From Asterionellopsis glacialis (taxonomy: Eukaryota; Bacillariophyta; Plagiogrammaphyceae; Rhaphoneidales; Asterionellopsidaceae): a stretch of 37,948 nucleotides of DNA. The translations under genes and the position numbers were made by a program. The stretch lies in contig WKLE02000844.1 in the NCBI GenBank assembly GCA_014885115.2, forward strand, positions 1 to 37,948, read 5' to 3'. Positions within the stretch are counted from its first letter, which is position 1. Every line of letters begins with the position of its first letter. Under the pieces are notes generated by a model, which worked only from the letters and a program-made list of their open reading frames with translations, had not been told where the DNA came from and searched no databases. Below, in pieces: positions 18,910 through 30,000 of this stretch.

Positions 18910-20508
18910 TTATGGCATTCCTGACAACATCAGTGACAGCATGATGACACCCCAGATATTTCGCCCGTGAAAAGGCGAAAATCCCGCACTGAAGCCACCA
19001 CCAGGGGATACCTCCGGATTGATATATTCGTTTGGAAAGCAGCTGACCCCAGCAGCACGTGACCCACAAGCAAAGTCTCCCAATACCGCGTTTTGACAAT
19101 CAGTAAGGCGCTGTTCGTCTCCAACACAGTTTGTGTTACTGAGCGAAAACTTTTCGACTTTACTTTCAAATGATGTGAATTCCTTCTGCCCTCCTGAATA
19201 ACCGAGCTCCTTACAGATAACATCGACCGTTGCTTGAGTAAAAGAGTTGTCATTGCAAACACCTCCCCATTGACCATCGTGGTACACAAGAACTACCCCT
19301 TCGTAGTCCCAATCTCCTCCAACAAGGAGTAAATCTCCATCTGAGAAATCGGCTGCTGGGTCCATCGGGTAACAAGTAATACCAACATCTTCGCTGTGGC
19401 CACAGTTCTCTTCGCCCCATCCATCACTTGAACAAGCAGATAAACTTGTCTCACTACCGGTACAAACAACACTATCAAGCCAAGTTGGATCCACTCCCAG
19501 TCCAAACTTATGTTTGTCATCAAAAAAAAATCCACCATGATAGCCGAGCTGACGGCACACGACGTTTGCGGCTGGGTTTGTGAAATCGTCATCACACACA
19601 GTTCCCCAAACACCATCATGATAAATCTGCAAACGTCCCTCGTGTGGACCAGTACCATCAACTAGTTGTACATCTCCCTCCTTAAACGTTGTGCTTTGAC
19701 AGAAGATCCCAACATCTTCACTGTGGCCACAGTTCTCTTCACCCCATCCATCATTTGGACAAGCAGATAAACTTGTCTCGCTACCGGTACAAACAACATT
19801 ATCAAGCCAAGTTGGATCCACTCCCTGCCCATAGGACTCGGATGAAGATCCGTATCCACCTGAATATCCTAGTTGACGGCACACGACGTTTGCGCCTGCG
19901 TTTGTGAAATCGTCATCACACACAGTTCCCCAAACACCATCATGATAAATCTGCAAACGTCCTTCATTCTCACCACGCCCTTCAGCCAGCTGTACTTCTC
20001 CTTCCGTAAAAGAGTTACTCAGACATACCACACCAACATCTTCGTGGTGCCCGCAATTTTCCTCTCCCCAACCATCGTGCTGGCATTCGACCAGCCGTCC
20101 TTCCGTCCCAGTACAGTTTACATTATCCAACCATATGGGCCCGATGCCATAACCAAAGGTTGCTCTTCCAACTGCATATCCGCCTGGGTGTCCAAGTTGA
20201 CGACAGACAACGTTTGCATTCATATTTGTAAAGTCATCATCGCAGACGCTACCCCACATTCCGTCATGGTACACATGCAAAATTCCCTGCTTTGATGATA
20301 CTCTACCATTCATGATGAGTTGCAAATCACCTTCTAAGCCCTCCAGTTCCCTTGATTCTTGGCCGTTGCCATTATTCGAACCTGCAATTCTGTCCGGTTC
20401 TGCGACATCTTGGCCTTCGTGAGACCGAAAAGCACTAGCTTCGCTAATAGCTACATCGATTGCTAGGAGAGAGGCCGAAAGAAAGAAAGAAGTCAAAGAG
20501 ATTTTCAT
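18910..20508 (-). CDS. Secreted or surface protein with four SRCR domains
   Basis: The protein is 532 residues from the ATG at 20506-20508; the frame upstream of it lacks ATG. The N terminus is a signal peptide (MKISLTSFFLSASLLAIDVA). Four scavenger-receptor cysteine-rich domains follow, at about residues 60-165, 170-270, 275-380 and 390-495. Domains 1-3 share the pattern G-R-L-x-I/V-YHDG-WG-VCDDDF, VVCRQLG, WLDNV-C-G, C-x-DGWGEENCGH-EDVG-C, with six Cys as in group A SRCR. Domain 4 is more divergent (QWGGVCNDNSF, VICKELGYSGG) but keeps six Cys. The last about 15 residues (NIWGVIMLSLMLSGMP) are hydrophobic and end the protein, suggesting a GPI signal or membrane anchor. SRCR proteins bind ligands or other cells; the ligand is unknown. 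Domains 2 and 3 are nearly identical in DNA, pointing to recent duplication or gene conversion. Confidence 0.9.
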   Translation of the reverse strand: MKISLTSFFLSASLLAIDVAISEASAFRSHEGQDVAEPDRIAGSNNGNGQESRELEGLEGDLQLIMNGRVSSKQGILHVYHDGMWGSVCDDDFTNMNANVVCRQLGHPGGYAVGRATFGYGIGPIWLDNVNCTGTEGRLVECQHDGWGEENCGHHEDVGVVCLSNSFTEGEVQLAEGRGENEGRLQIYHDGVWGTVCDDDFTNAGANVVCRQLGYSGGYGSSSESYGQGVDPTWLDNVVCTGSETSLSACPNDGWGEENCGHSEDVGIFCQSTTFKEGDVQLVDGTGPHEGRLQIYHDGVWGTVCDDDFTNPAANVVCRQLGYHGGFFFDDKHKFGLGVDPTWLDSVVCTGSETSLSACSSDGWGEENCGHSEDVGITCYPMDPAADFSDGDLLLVGGDWDYEGVVLVYHDGQWGGVCNDNSFTQATVDVICKELGYSGGQKEFTSFESKVEKFSLSNTNCVGDEQRLTDCQNAVLGDFACGSRAAGVSCFPNEYINPEVSPGGGFSAGFSPFHGRNIWGVIMLSLMLSGMP

Positions 20509-21664
20509 CGTTGCGAATCTTCCTGACAAAACTCGTTATTAGCTGTCCAGTTGCTTGCTAATAAGAGTTAAGAACTATGTACCGATGGCCTGGTATCACA
20601 CAATTTATTGCAAAGATACAAAAATCCAATCTTTTTCCAGTAATTATTATGAGAGGGGCTCTAGAGCGGATACTTTCCAGTTGGCTTAGTGAACACTTGG
20701 CAAAAAAAATGATTAGCTGGGGCTCGCGGATACCAGGCAGGACTACTATTATCTTCGCACCTGGGTACCTGTTCGTTTTTTCTTTTTTAAGGTACCCCAG
20801 GTACAGGTACTGTAGGATTCTACGTGTCATGTTACAAACTGGGCTAATAGATATTGGCACCCTTTGGGTCAATTTGCTCTTCAATTCGTAGTAGTCCTAC
20901 CTATAGGACCTAGAGAGAGGGTCCTATCTCTAGAGGACTAATTGGGGTACGCGGATGGGAGATGAAGTCAAGCTCCTATATTTTCTGTACCAGGTACGGA
21001 GAAGGTAGGTCCGCTAGAGGATCTACCAGTACAAGGTACGGTACCAGTACCAGGTTCGCGTGGTACCAGGTAAGACTCCCACCCCCATAAACTCAACTGT
21101 ATGTATTATACCAGGTATAATAGGACCTATTGAGTAAAACTAATTGTAGGCCTAGTAGTAGGAATTCAAATCATCAAAAGGCTACCAGGTACAGGTACCC
21201 TTAGTGAAGTTATGACATATTATGACACTCCTCGAAGGGTGCGAGAGACCCCTGCTCATGTCACATAGTCCTAGTAAGTAGTAAATTTCTTGATTTCCAA
21301 TCTTTCATTCGTATCTCTTGAGCATATCCTCATGTTATTTTCAATTTGCTGCAGTCTGGAATATTTTCCTTTTTCTCTTACTTTCTGGAATAGGAACTAA
21401 GTGTTTCTAGCTAACGCTCAGGTCAATGTTGACATGCGCGATTCAGCCTCTATTGACAACTTACATGAAAGAAGATCCACCTTTGATGTAATGAAAATAT
21501 TCCCAAATTGGAGCTTTGGGTGATGCATATCACTTTAAAGTAGTTATTAGTGCATACTAGGTACATGACATCTAAAGGAAAAGATGATTCTACCAACGTC
21601 GCTCACAAAACTATTAGCACCGATTGGATTTTTGGTGGTCGAATCGCTGTAGTTATTTCGTAGC
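20509..21664. repeat. Gene-free spacer with clustered TACCAGGTAC/GTACCTGGTA repeats
   Basis: No gene is supported. The 104-codon frame at 20577-20891 runs through repeat and has no family features. Repeat words cluster at about 20760-20815, 20985-21070, 21108-21121 and 21184-21201. Short CTAGAG/AGGACC inverted elements occur at 20895-20945. From 21210 to 21664 nothing is recognised. Confidence 0.6.
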
Positions 21665-23247
21665 TTACTTCTTGTTGTACTCACCTCTCCATCCAGGTAC
21701 AACCCAATCAATAACTCCACCCTCACCAATCACCAAGTCCACCCAGTCTGTCGTTGAGGTTCCTGTTCCAGCAGAAGCGTCATTGAGTGAATTTCCCACA
21801 GGACTGTTGTTGGAAAATATATTAAAAGAATCCAAAAAGATGAGTTAGTTCGTCAATGGGTGAATTATTTGAAAAATAAAACGTTTCCGTGGTAATCCAA
21901 CCACATTCACTTTTACTCAAACATTCAAATATGCATCAGTATCTATTGCCTGTATAGCACGCACCATGTGTTGTCAATTCGTGTGAATTTGTCGAAATCT
22001 AAACCTGCCTTGGCTGCAGCTTCCTTGACAGCTGGAACTGCTGCAGCGGGCAGAATGGGTTCTTTAGCATACACAAAGGCTCCTTCGTAATTCCCTTGGA
22101 GTGTGTGTCCCTTGTACGCAACCAGAGTAAATGGTGGTACCTCACCCTTTCCATCTGATTCACCAATGATAAACCAATTCTCATCAAATGTCAAACCATA
22201 CATTTTTCCTTCAGTATGCATAGTCCTTTTAGTAGGATTTGGAATATCTGGATTCAAAGCATCAACAACCATATGTTCTGTCAAGGCATTCTCCCAGAAA
22301 CCACCACCAGAACTTTCAGGTCGAGATACACGGAAAAAGATATCCATATCTAACTCAGATGCATCTGAATCCTTAGCTGTAAATTTGTTGGATTGACAGT
22401 CGAAAAGGTCATAATTGGGATTGAGCCCATCCGTCTGATAAATATCAATATCAAAAGTTTAAGATTTTTTTAGTGGGGGGGGGGTTCAAGAAAGATGTTG
22501 AGACAAAAAGGAAATTTAGCGTTGAGAATGTAGAAAGACTGCGTTCTTGCTTTTAAAATAGAAACTACAGTCAAGTTGTCGTTGTCGTTAAATCTTTTCT
22601 CTTACCTTGTACCATGTTCCAATCAAGGACTTTGGATTAAAGTTTTTAAGTGCCGTTTCATATCCTACATTCTCAGCTGAGTTATCAACATTTTTAGGAA
22701 CCTTTACACATTCATTGTCTTCAATCGTACACGACAACCAGTTATTCAAATCTTCAGATCCAAATTCAGCAAAGCATCGTGTTGCACACGATTGTTCACC
22801 TTTGCAACGTCCAAGACAACTGACTCCTTTAATACCACGAGGGTTGGAAAAAAGAGCCTTGGTTTGATCACCGCATTTGTTAATGAAACACCCAACATCT
22901 GATTGTTCCATTTTGTTTTCTTTAGCGTATTCGGCGAATCCGTCGTATTTCGCAGTTGCACTTGCTGGTGTGTCTGCGAATGCTACTGGTGGCACGATCC
23001 CCCCACCAAACATGGTTGATGTTGACAAAACTGCACCAAGTGCAATTGAAGCGAGAGTTTGTGTTCCTTTTTGAAGAAAGTCATCATTATTGCTGCTATT
23101 GTTGTTGTTGTTATTGTCACGACCCAAGTTCAGTTTTTGAATTTGGTGATTTCTCGTACCAAATGAACTTGTCTTTTGTGATGGAACAAAAGCCGATACA
23201 TGAGTGGTTGCTACTACGAGAAGGGTAAGTGCATAAGAAAACTTCAT
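21665..23247 (-). CDS. Violaxanthin de-epoxidase-like (VDE/VDL family) plastid lipocalin, three exons
   Basis: Minus-strand exons are 23247-22606, 22434-21965 and 21803-21665, giving 416 residues. The introns are 171 and 161 nt (donors GTAAGA and GTGCGT). The third exon supplies the C terminus (DWVDLVIGEGGVIDWVVPGW) and is easily missed because the second exon reads through its donor to a nearby stop. The N terminus has a signal peptide ending in S-A-F-V-P, the diatom plastid motif; an Asn-rich stretch; then a hydrophobic, alanine-ended lumen-targeting segment (VPPVAFADT). A Cys-rich domain (VGCFINKCGDQTK, CLGRCKGEQSCATRCFAEFG) precedes the lipocalin core beginning LIGTWYKTDGLNPNYDLFDC. The family de-epoxidises violaxanthin or, for VDL members, acts in neoxanthin/fucoxanthin synthesis. 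The Cys spacing suggests a VDL paralogue (perhaps VDL2) rather than VDE itself; the paralogue is not settled. A run of ten G lies in intron 1 near 22478. Confidence 0.9.
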
Positions 23248-24487
23248 ATTGTGATTCTTTTGGAAGGCACCCAAGGTACAAGAGACGGATCTACCCAGCG
23301 TGATGCAAAAATGTTGTGGATAAAGCGTTGTTACAATACAAAAACAAGAAACGTCAAAAAATAATGATGTACACCAAGTTGAACTTCTTCAGTGGGATTT
23401 GTGTCAGGGGGTTGACATCGGTGGCACGTGGATCTAAGGACTATTTTCCTGCGCGCGCGAATGTACGATACAGTACCCACTTCCCAGCTAGCAGAACAAA
23501 AATAATTTAAAATTATTTCGAAACCAGATAAGGGTCCGAGATACTACCTTTTTAGTCCATTGATTCAAAACTCTACTGGTATGGATACCGACGCTGGCAT
23601 GTGAGGTTCGTGCACTTTCTTCAGTTTGTTTTTCAATTATATACTGCCTCAAACTAAGAAACGAATATCTTAGACACATCTTTATAATACTATTTATTAC
23701 TTTATGTTTAAAGCGTATGCAGCTTTCTCATTGAATATTAAGTAAATTTAGATAAAATAAGAGCTGAAGATATTAATATATAAAGGTCCTCTAAAATTTT
23801 ATTTTTTTGTTTTTATTTAGGTGTTATATAATACTCCATTAATGGAAAAATCTATTTTATTGTAAATAAATTAGTATATTATTATTATATGCTTTTTTTA
23901 ATAATAAGAATTTTCTGATATGATAAGTAGTATCGAAATGATCCATTTTTTCATTTTCATAAATTTGCTATAGCCTTCAAGTTCTTCCTTCTCCTTCTTC
24001 AATTCTCTGTTGCGATGGATCTTTGCTTCGCCGGCGCGGTTGTCGATGCATGTTCTTTGATATAATTAACAATACCAGGTACACACCTTGACCGTAGAAT
24101 CCTATGCATTTCCTACACATTTATTTTTTTGTATGGGCTTCTGTTTCGGGAGGCAGTTTAAAGTTTGTGCGGTCTATTTATCTCTTTTTAGCTACAAGAA
24201 CCCCCTCCCCACCTACCAGCACACCGTCCATGTTCCGTGGATGTCATGTCAATCAATCTAATCCATTCTTCTTTTTGATCGTGACAACACCACGAGAGAC
24301 ACAAGTCAACACAGAGAATTTTTTTGCAAAAGGGTCGTATGTTACCGCAGCTTTATAAGCAATGATCCCAAACTAGACAGAGAAAGATTTATATCGCAAC
24401 TTTATAAATATATAATTATTATTTCCTCGAATTCTTGACGAGAATTTTGGATACGAAAAATAGAAAAACACACGAATTGAAGAAATC
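23248..24487. other. Divergent promoter region, no gene
   Basis: This lies between two outward-facing genes (VDE-like, -; TPM-RING, +), so it should contain both promoters. The stretch 23690-23970 is strongly AT-rich. One repeat word (ACCAGGTACA) is at about 24073. The short frames at 23316-23510 and 24104-24358 lack any supporting features and I do not call them. No light-response or other element is claimed. Confidence 0.5.
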
Positions 24488-27066
24488 ATGCATCACAATC
24501 ACAATGACGCCGGAAGTCAGTCCGCTGCTCAAATGTATCATAGGTTAAGAAGAGCACTTTTAGCGGCACACCTGTTCGTCTTGGTAGTTATGGGATTAGT
24601 AGCTATATCAATTTATTTTCCTTTGCAAGGAAACAGATTACAAGTAAGTACTGGAGCAGGATCTGCTCTTTTGACAAGGATCAAACAACATCACCAAACA
24701 TCGTCAGCAGCAAAAACAGCAATAGGACAGAATCGACAGAAAAGGCGGTCTCAATCAGTTGCCTTCTTTTGGGACGATGAAGAAATCGACCCAACAGAGG
24801 AAGTGACAAGTGAAACTACAATAGAAAGCAAACAAACTGATAGTAGTGATGTAGTAGAGAAGAAAAAGACGAAGGACATCATAGCCAAGCAGAATCAAGT
24901 GTCAACAACGTCACCGTGGCTTGTATCACCATTGAATCGAGCTTTACAACAAATTCCAGGTCCTATGCCTTCACTGAGACGGAAACCACATATAAAAGCT
25001 CAAGTTGCTCCCTCGGGGAATAAAACGCAAGTGAATCTTCAACTGTATGGTTGGACACCAGAAATATATCCTAACCCGATGGAAGATCCGATGCGATGTC
25101 GTATTTCTTTTTTACCTTGGGAATCGTCGCATGGTATGCGGTTGTGTGATCCGGATTGGGTTTTAGGTGGATATTGGTTGGAACAGGTTGCGTCTAGTTT
25201 ACAAAACTTCTCAAATACATTTGGCATGAAAGCATTTCAACGTAATCATGGCCCAATAGACAGAGATGATGATGATGATGATGATAGATATTGGGATGTC
25301 GTTGTGCAACCTGAAAATGGTGGTAGATTGCGGAAACTTTTAGCCGAGGTAGAAAGCTTTAGTACGTTCAAGATGCCATCCGGTGTTGGACAAGGACAAT
25401 CTTTCCTTCAATGGATACAAAATAGTGCAGGACAAACAAGCAGGTCGTCGTCTCGATCATTAACAGAACAGATGGTAGAGGAAGAGAAACAGCAAGATAC
25501 TGAATCTTCAGTAGATTTGGAAGAAGGCGTAACGGAGGAAATGGATTCTTCAGAAGACTCAATAGCAGCTCCGGAAGTCAGAGACGATATCCAAGCTCCA
25601 TCATCTGACGGAGAAGAGAAAGTATTGCCCCGTTCCCCGCCTCGGCATCAGAAGCATATGGAAGATGTCTTGAATGATATTATTATTCCACCTGTTGAAC
25701 TTGCAGTGGCAACCGTACGAAAGGTAAGACTTCCATGGCATGAAATGTGGACTAAGATGAACTTGCAACTAAGAGCATTGATTCTTGAAATGATACCTCA
25801 CCATAGTTTTTTGTTCTCAATTCTTAGATGAATCTAGCAACAGTATTGAGAGGAGCATCTTACTACACATACGAAGACGAAGATGATATGGTGAATGATG
25901 CGGCACAATTGTTTGCGAGATACCTACACGATGCTTGGTGGGAGGAAACGGAATGCAGCAATACTCCTCCAGGTCCTTCCTTGCCGCCTGGTTGTTATGG
26001 TGGACGAGAGTATGGAATACTCATCTTTCTTTCCATCCAAGACCGTGTTTGCTTCATATCAACTGGAGCAGGAATTTCATCAATATTGCCATGGTGGAGA
26101 CTCGAGCATATCGTGACAAATATGAAACCAGACTTGCGTCATCGTGAATATGGTGGCGCCTTGGTCCGAGCCATTGGAGATTTGGAAATGATGTTGAAAG
26201 AGGGACCACCCACAATGAAAGATCGATTTCATGACTTTGTGTCAAGATTTGGTGTTGTCATTGCTTTTGCTGTTTTCACTTTTGTTTTTGGGGCTTGGGG
26301 TGAAGTTCGAGATAGACGAAAGCGTTGTGAATATGCAGAATCTCGGTCAAAATTGAGTAAAATCGATCGAGAAAAGGCACGTCTACTTCAACGAGATTAT
26401 CATACCAAAACCTGTCCTATTTGCCTTGAGGTCTTTCCCACCGGTGATTTGGAAGAAAATAAGCTAGAAGGCACGAATGACAACGAAACTATCAGGGGCG
26501 GTAATGGCACCATGCATCGCGTTGACAGTTATGGTATTCCATTAACTGGAAGTGATGGACACCCACTAAAGATGCTAAGATGCGGACATGTGTTTGATGA
26601 ATCTTGCTGGAGATGCTGGATCAATTCTGGCCATGGGAATCCTTGTGCCTGCCCTGTCTGTCGTCAGGATGTCGGAAAGGCGCCGTTGAAGAAAGAATCT
26701 AGGCGAACATCAATAGACAGGGTTGCCTCTCAACTGGAGGGCAGCGTTGGATCTGCGTCATCGTCGTCATCAAGGGAGACTCCCCAGCAACCAATGCCGT
26801 CTTCTCCTTTATCTACCCATCCCAACTACGACTCAATATCACGAACACGTCAAGGTGAGAGCGACGAACGAAGTAGCCGCCTCCAGGAAAACAGAGTATT
26901 GAGGCTCTTTGAACGCAGGAGAGCCCAGCGCGAAGTTTCTTCTTTACTGCGGAGCAATTCAGCGGGCAGAAATGAAACTGACCGACTGCTTGCTGGACAA
27001 ACTGAGGTTTTTAATGCCAATCCTGGTGAAGATGATTACTTTGTTGGCCATATCCATGATCTGTGA
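24488..27066 (+). CDS. Membrane TPM-domain plus RING protein, probable E3 ubiquitin ligase
   Basis: Exons are 24488-25723 and 25828-27066, giving 824 residues; the intron is 104 nt (GTAAGA ... TTCTTAG), phase 0. Residues about 23-44 form a signal anchor ([19 protein letters not shown]). The first half holds a conserved block ([32 protein letters not shown]) and an acidic D-rich repeat. Residues about 430-535 resemble the TPM fold (TLP18.3/Psb32/MOLO-1): [20 protein letters not shown] followed by [10 protein letters not shown] and [16 protein letters not shown] second membrane helix is at about 553-570 ([17 protein letters not shown]). Then a RING: CPIC at about 608, a 50-residue insertion, [12 protein letters not shown], and CPVC. 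Asp stands where a His or Cys usually ligates zinc. The tail is Ser/Arg-rich and disordered. Inferred: the TPM part senses in a lumen and the RING acts in the cytosol. Domain names are by eye. Confidence 0.85.
25264..25286 (+). repeat. GAT trinucleotide run in coding sequence
   Basis: A run of GAT codons encodes consecutive Asp residues in the TPM-RING protein. It is likely to vary in length between alleles. Confidence 0.8.
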
Positions 27067-30000
27067 TGACAAGCTTTTGTGCGTTTATACATTAGGAACA
27101 TGTGCCAACCGAATTTTGAATAAAAAATCTAATTCAGATTAATAATCCGTACACTTCATAGATGATGGTTAAAAATTAATAATCATTTCTTTTGCTAAGC
27201 TTACATGGTCTAATGTTATGCAATCATATTCAAGCGGTACAAATCAATGTATGGTGCAATTGGTTAGGGCAGTAACATTTCCGAAAAGGCAAATTTAATT
27301 TTGGAACTTCAGGGAACCCAGTGCAAAATAAAGAATGTCATTATTAGAGATGGTACCTAAATAAACCAACAAGACTTTGTACCTATAAAACTACAATGTA
27401 TGCTAAACTTGGAAGTACCCTTTTGTCTTCGGATGAAGAATCAACCAAAATTAGACAAGCTAGACCTCCAAATGAGTACTGGTCATGCTTTGACTGAAAG
27501 AGGGAGATCCTTGCAATACTGTCAACTGTGCAAATCTGCTTAGATATTATAGTCTAGTTTCAGTGATAGGTCATGCAGCCATAAGCATTTTGAGATCAAG
27601 CTTTGTTATTCCTTAAATCTTAAATATTCACAAAAGCTTATTTGAAACAAGAAGACTGTTTTGTTTCTGATGAATTGATATAATTCTACATTATTGAAAT
27701 AATCTGAATGTGGATAGCATAGTCTACTACTGCATGAGGAACAATTTCATGCTTAGTTTGTATCTACATAGACTAACAGAAAAAAATTATTGCTCATGAT
27801 ATATGATACTATGCACACTTCTTTGGTAGATAGTGTAATATACCTCTAAAATGGCAAATCATCTATTTTTGTTGTTACAAAGGAGGGTGTCCTTTGTGTA
27901 AGACCATTTCCAACACCACCACCAGTTTTAATGTACTCCTGGCTCTTCTGGACATTATGTTTCTTGCCAAATTTCTTAGTGTGGAGCTTGAGCATGTGTA
28001 ACAAAAAGTCAGCAATGATGAAAAAGGAAAAGAGCTGATGCAGACTCCTGTTGCTTGGAGACTTTTTGTTTGTCTATGCTCATAACCCTAAAAATAAACA
28101 CAAAACTGGTGATATTTCCCTGCATCTACTATTGGTAGTACCAACAGCAAACCTATGTCTATATTATTACTACCAGTAGGAGGTATGCCAATTACTGCTA
28201 GAGTAGAGGATATATGCAAATGATTCAACTATTGCAGTATACCAATAATTAGTTCAATACTAGAAAAAATACAGATAATGTCTCTCAATTCCAAAGTACT
28301 ACAATGTGGGGTAATTTAATCGTGTGACACTTCCTTTCTTCTTACTTTTATTTTTCAGCAACCACACCACTCACAAACTAGAACTAGAACTCAGTAAAAA
28401 ACAGAGGGACTATTAAGTTTAAATTATGATTTGTGGTATGTCTGATAGTGATTGAACTTGAGTTACTACTAGTCCTTGACTAACATAGTAGAAGTATCTA
28501 TAAAGGTTATGGAAGACTTTCATGCATCTTTCTTTAGTGTTTCAAGTCAGAAGTACTGAAAAAAATGATAATTCATAACTAAACCCTTATTTTTCATTAG
28601 GACATACAGTCCACACCCACCAATAAGAGATGATGCATTTCTTAGGTCAAGCTTGGAAATTTTGTCCTAAATAAGAAATTCCAAGCTTGAAAAATTGCAT
28701 TGTTTCTTATTTTGCATATTGTAGGACTAGGGTTAGAAGAAACTTCAATAAGAAAAAAATGAGAGTTATTTTTTATATAAGGTTAATTTTTCATTGTTAT
28801 GTCACAATTACATAATTTAATAAGAAACATTTCTTATTTCAAGCTTGGAATTTTGCTAGAAAATAAGAAATTTCAAGCTTGGAAAATGTCAAGTGTTTCT
28901 TTTTGGTGGGTGTGGACTGTATGACATATGACGCATATTCTTGCCAAAATTAAATTTTAGAGAAGATTTATGTTCCAAAGTTGTGATAAGAACAACAACA
29001 ACATTATATTAAGTGTCACCAATAATCATAAGAACATTAGTAAGTACTACCAAGGAGCAGCATTTATTACTGTTAACTGAAGAAAGGTACTTATGGACAT
29101 TCTACTGAAAATGTCATAAATTACTACTATGAATGCTTGTAGGTAGTTACAAGAGAGAGTAGATAGGGGGTATGAGTCTTATGCCTGTTGTTGAAAAAGA
29201 AAAATACATTATAATGATACTCTTAAAAAGTAAAAAGAATGAAATTGATAGCTACATGATTTTAATTAGATGCAATAATAAACATATGGATCATACTGGC
29301 TGGAGATTTAATTGTGACCAACTGGAGATCCAACAACTTCTTTCTGTGTCAGCTATAATACAGGTGCTTATGTCTGGTTTGAAAATTTTATCCTTGGGTT
29401 TTAGGTTTAATAAAAAATTGAATGATCTAATATGCCATATTTCAGTGTCCACTTTAGTGATGTTATGAGACCATGAAATTGTTAATCTTATCCCAAGAAA
29501 CATTTTCCTTTATTTGAAGCAACCTCTGGCTCAATTGATATATATGTTAAATATTGCTTTGAATTCTTGTCTAATGTGCACCAACACTTTTTCAAAAAGT
29601 TCTTAAATGCATTTATTCAGAGCTATGAAATTAAATCCAACTACTACTAGTAATTCCAAGTGTTACACACAATAATGTGATGAATTGTGTTATTCTTGTT
29701 TGTACTAAGAGCTTCTTTTATATGTACTCTCTACTCACATTTTTTACATTAGTATATTTCTCATTTCTTTGATCTTTTAGTTCTTTTTTACCAGAGCTGC
29801 TCTAGAGATACTAGAACTTTTAGAACATTTCTTGTACTGAACTATACTAGGTGACTTGGCTGACCTTCAAACATATGCATCTTCTTACTTTGTTTAAAAT
29901 AAAACTTACTTTTCATTTCTTGGTGCCTTTCATTCCTTCCTTCTTCTTGTAGTAAATGACAATTATTTGTCAAGAGTCATTACTGTACTGGCAGGAGCTA

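Noticed and set aside
20577..20891. 104-codon plus-strand open frame
   Set aside because: Runs through the TACCAGGTAC repeat cluster and has no recognisable domain or upstream coding signal.
21624..21848. 74-codon plus-strand frame that looked like a small membrane protein
   Set aside because: The minus strand here is the third exon of the VDE-like gene, with splice sites and conserved C terminus.
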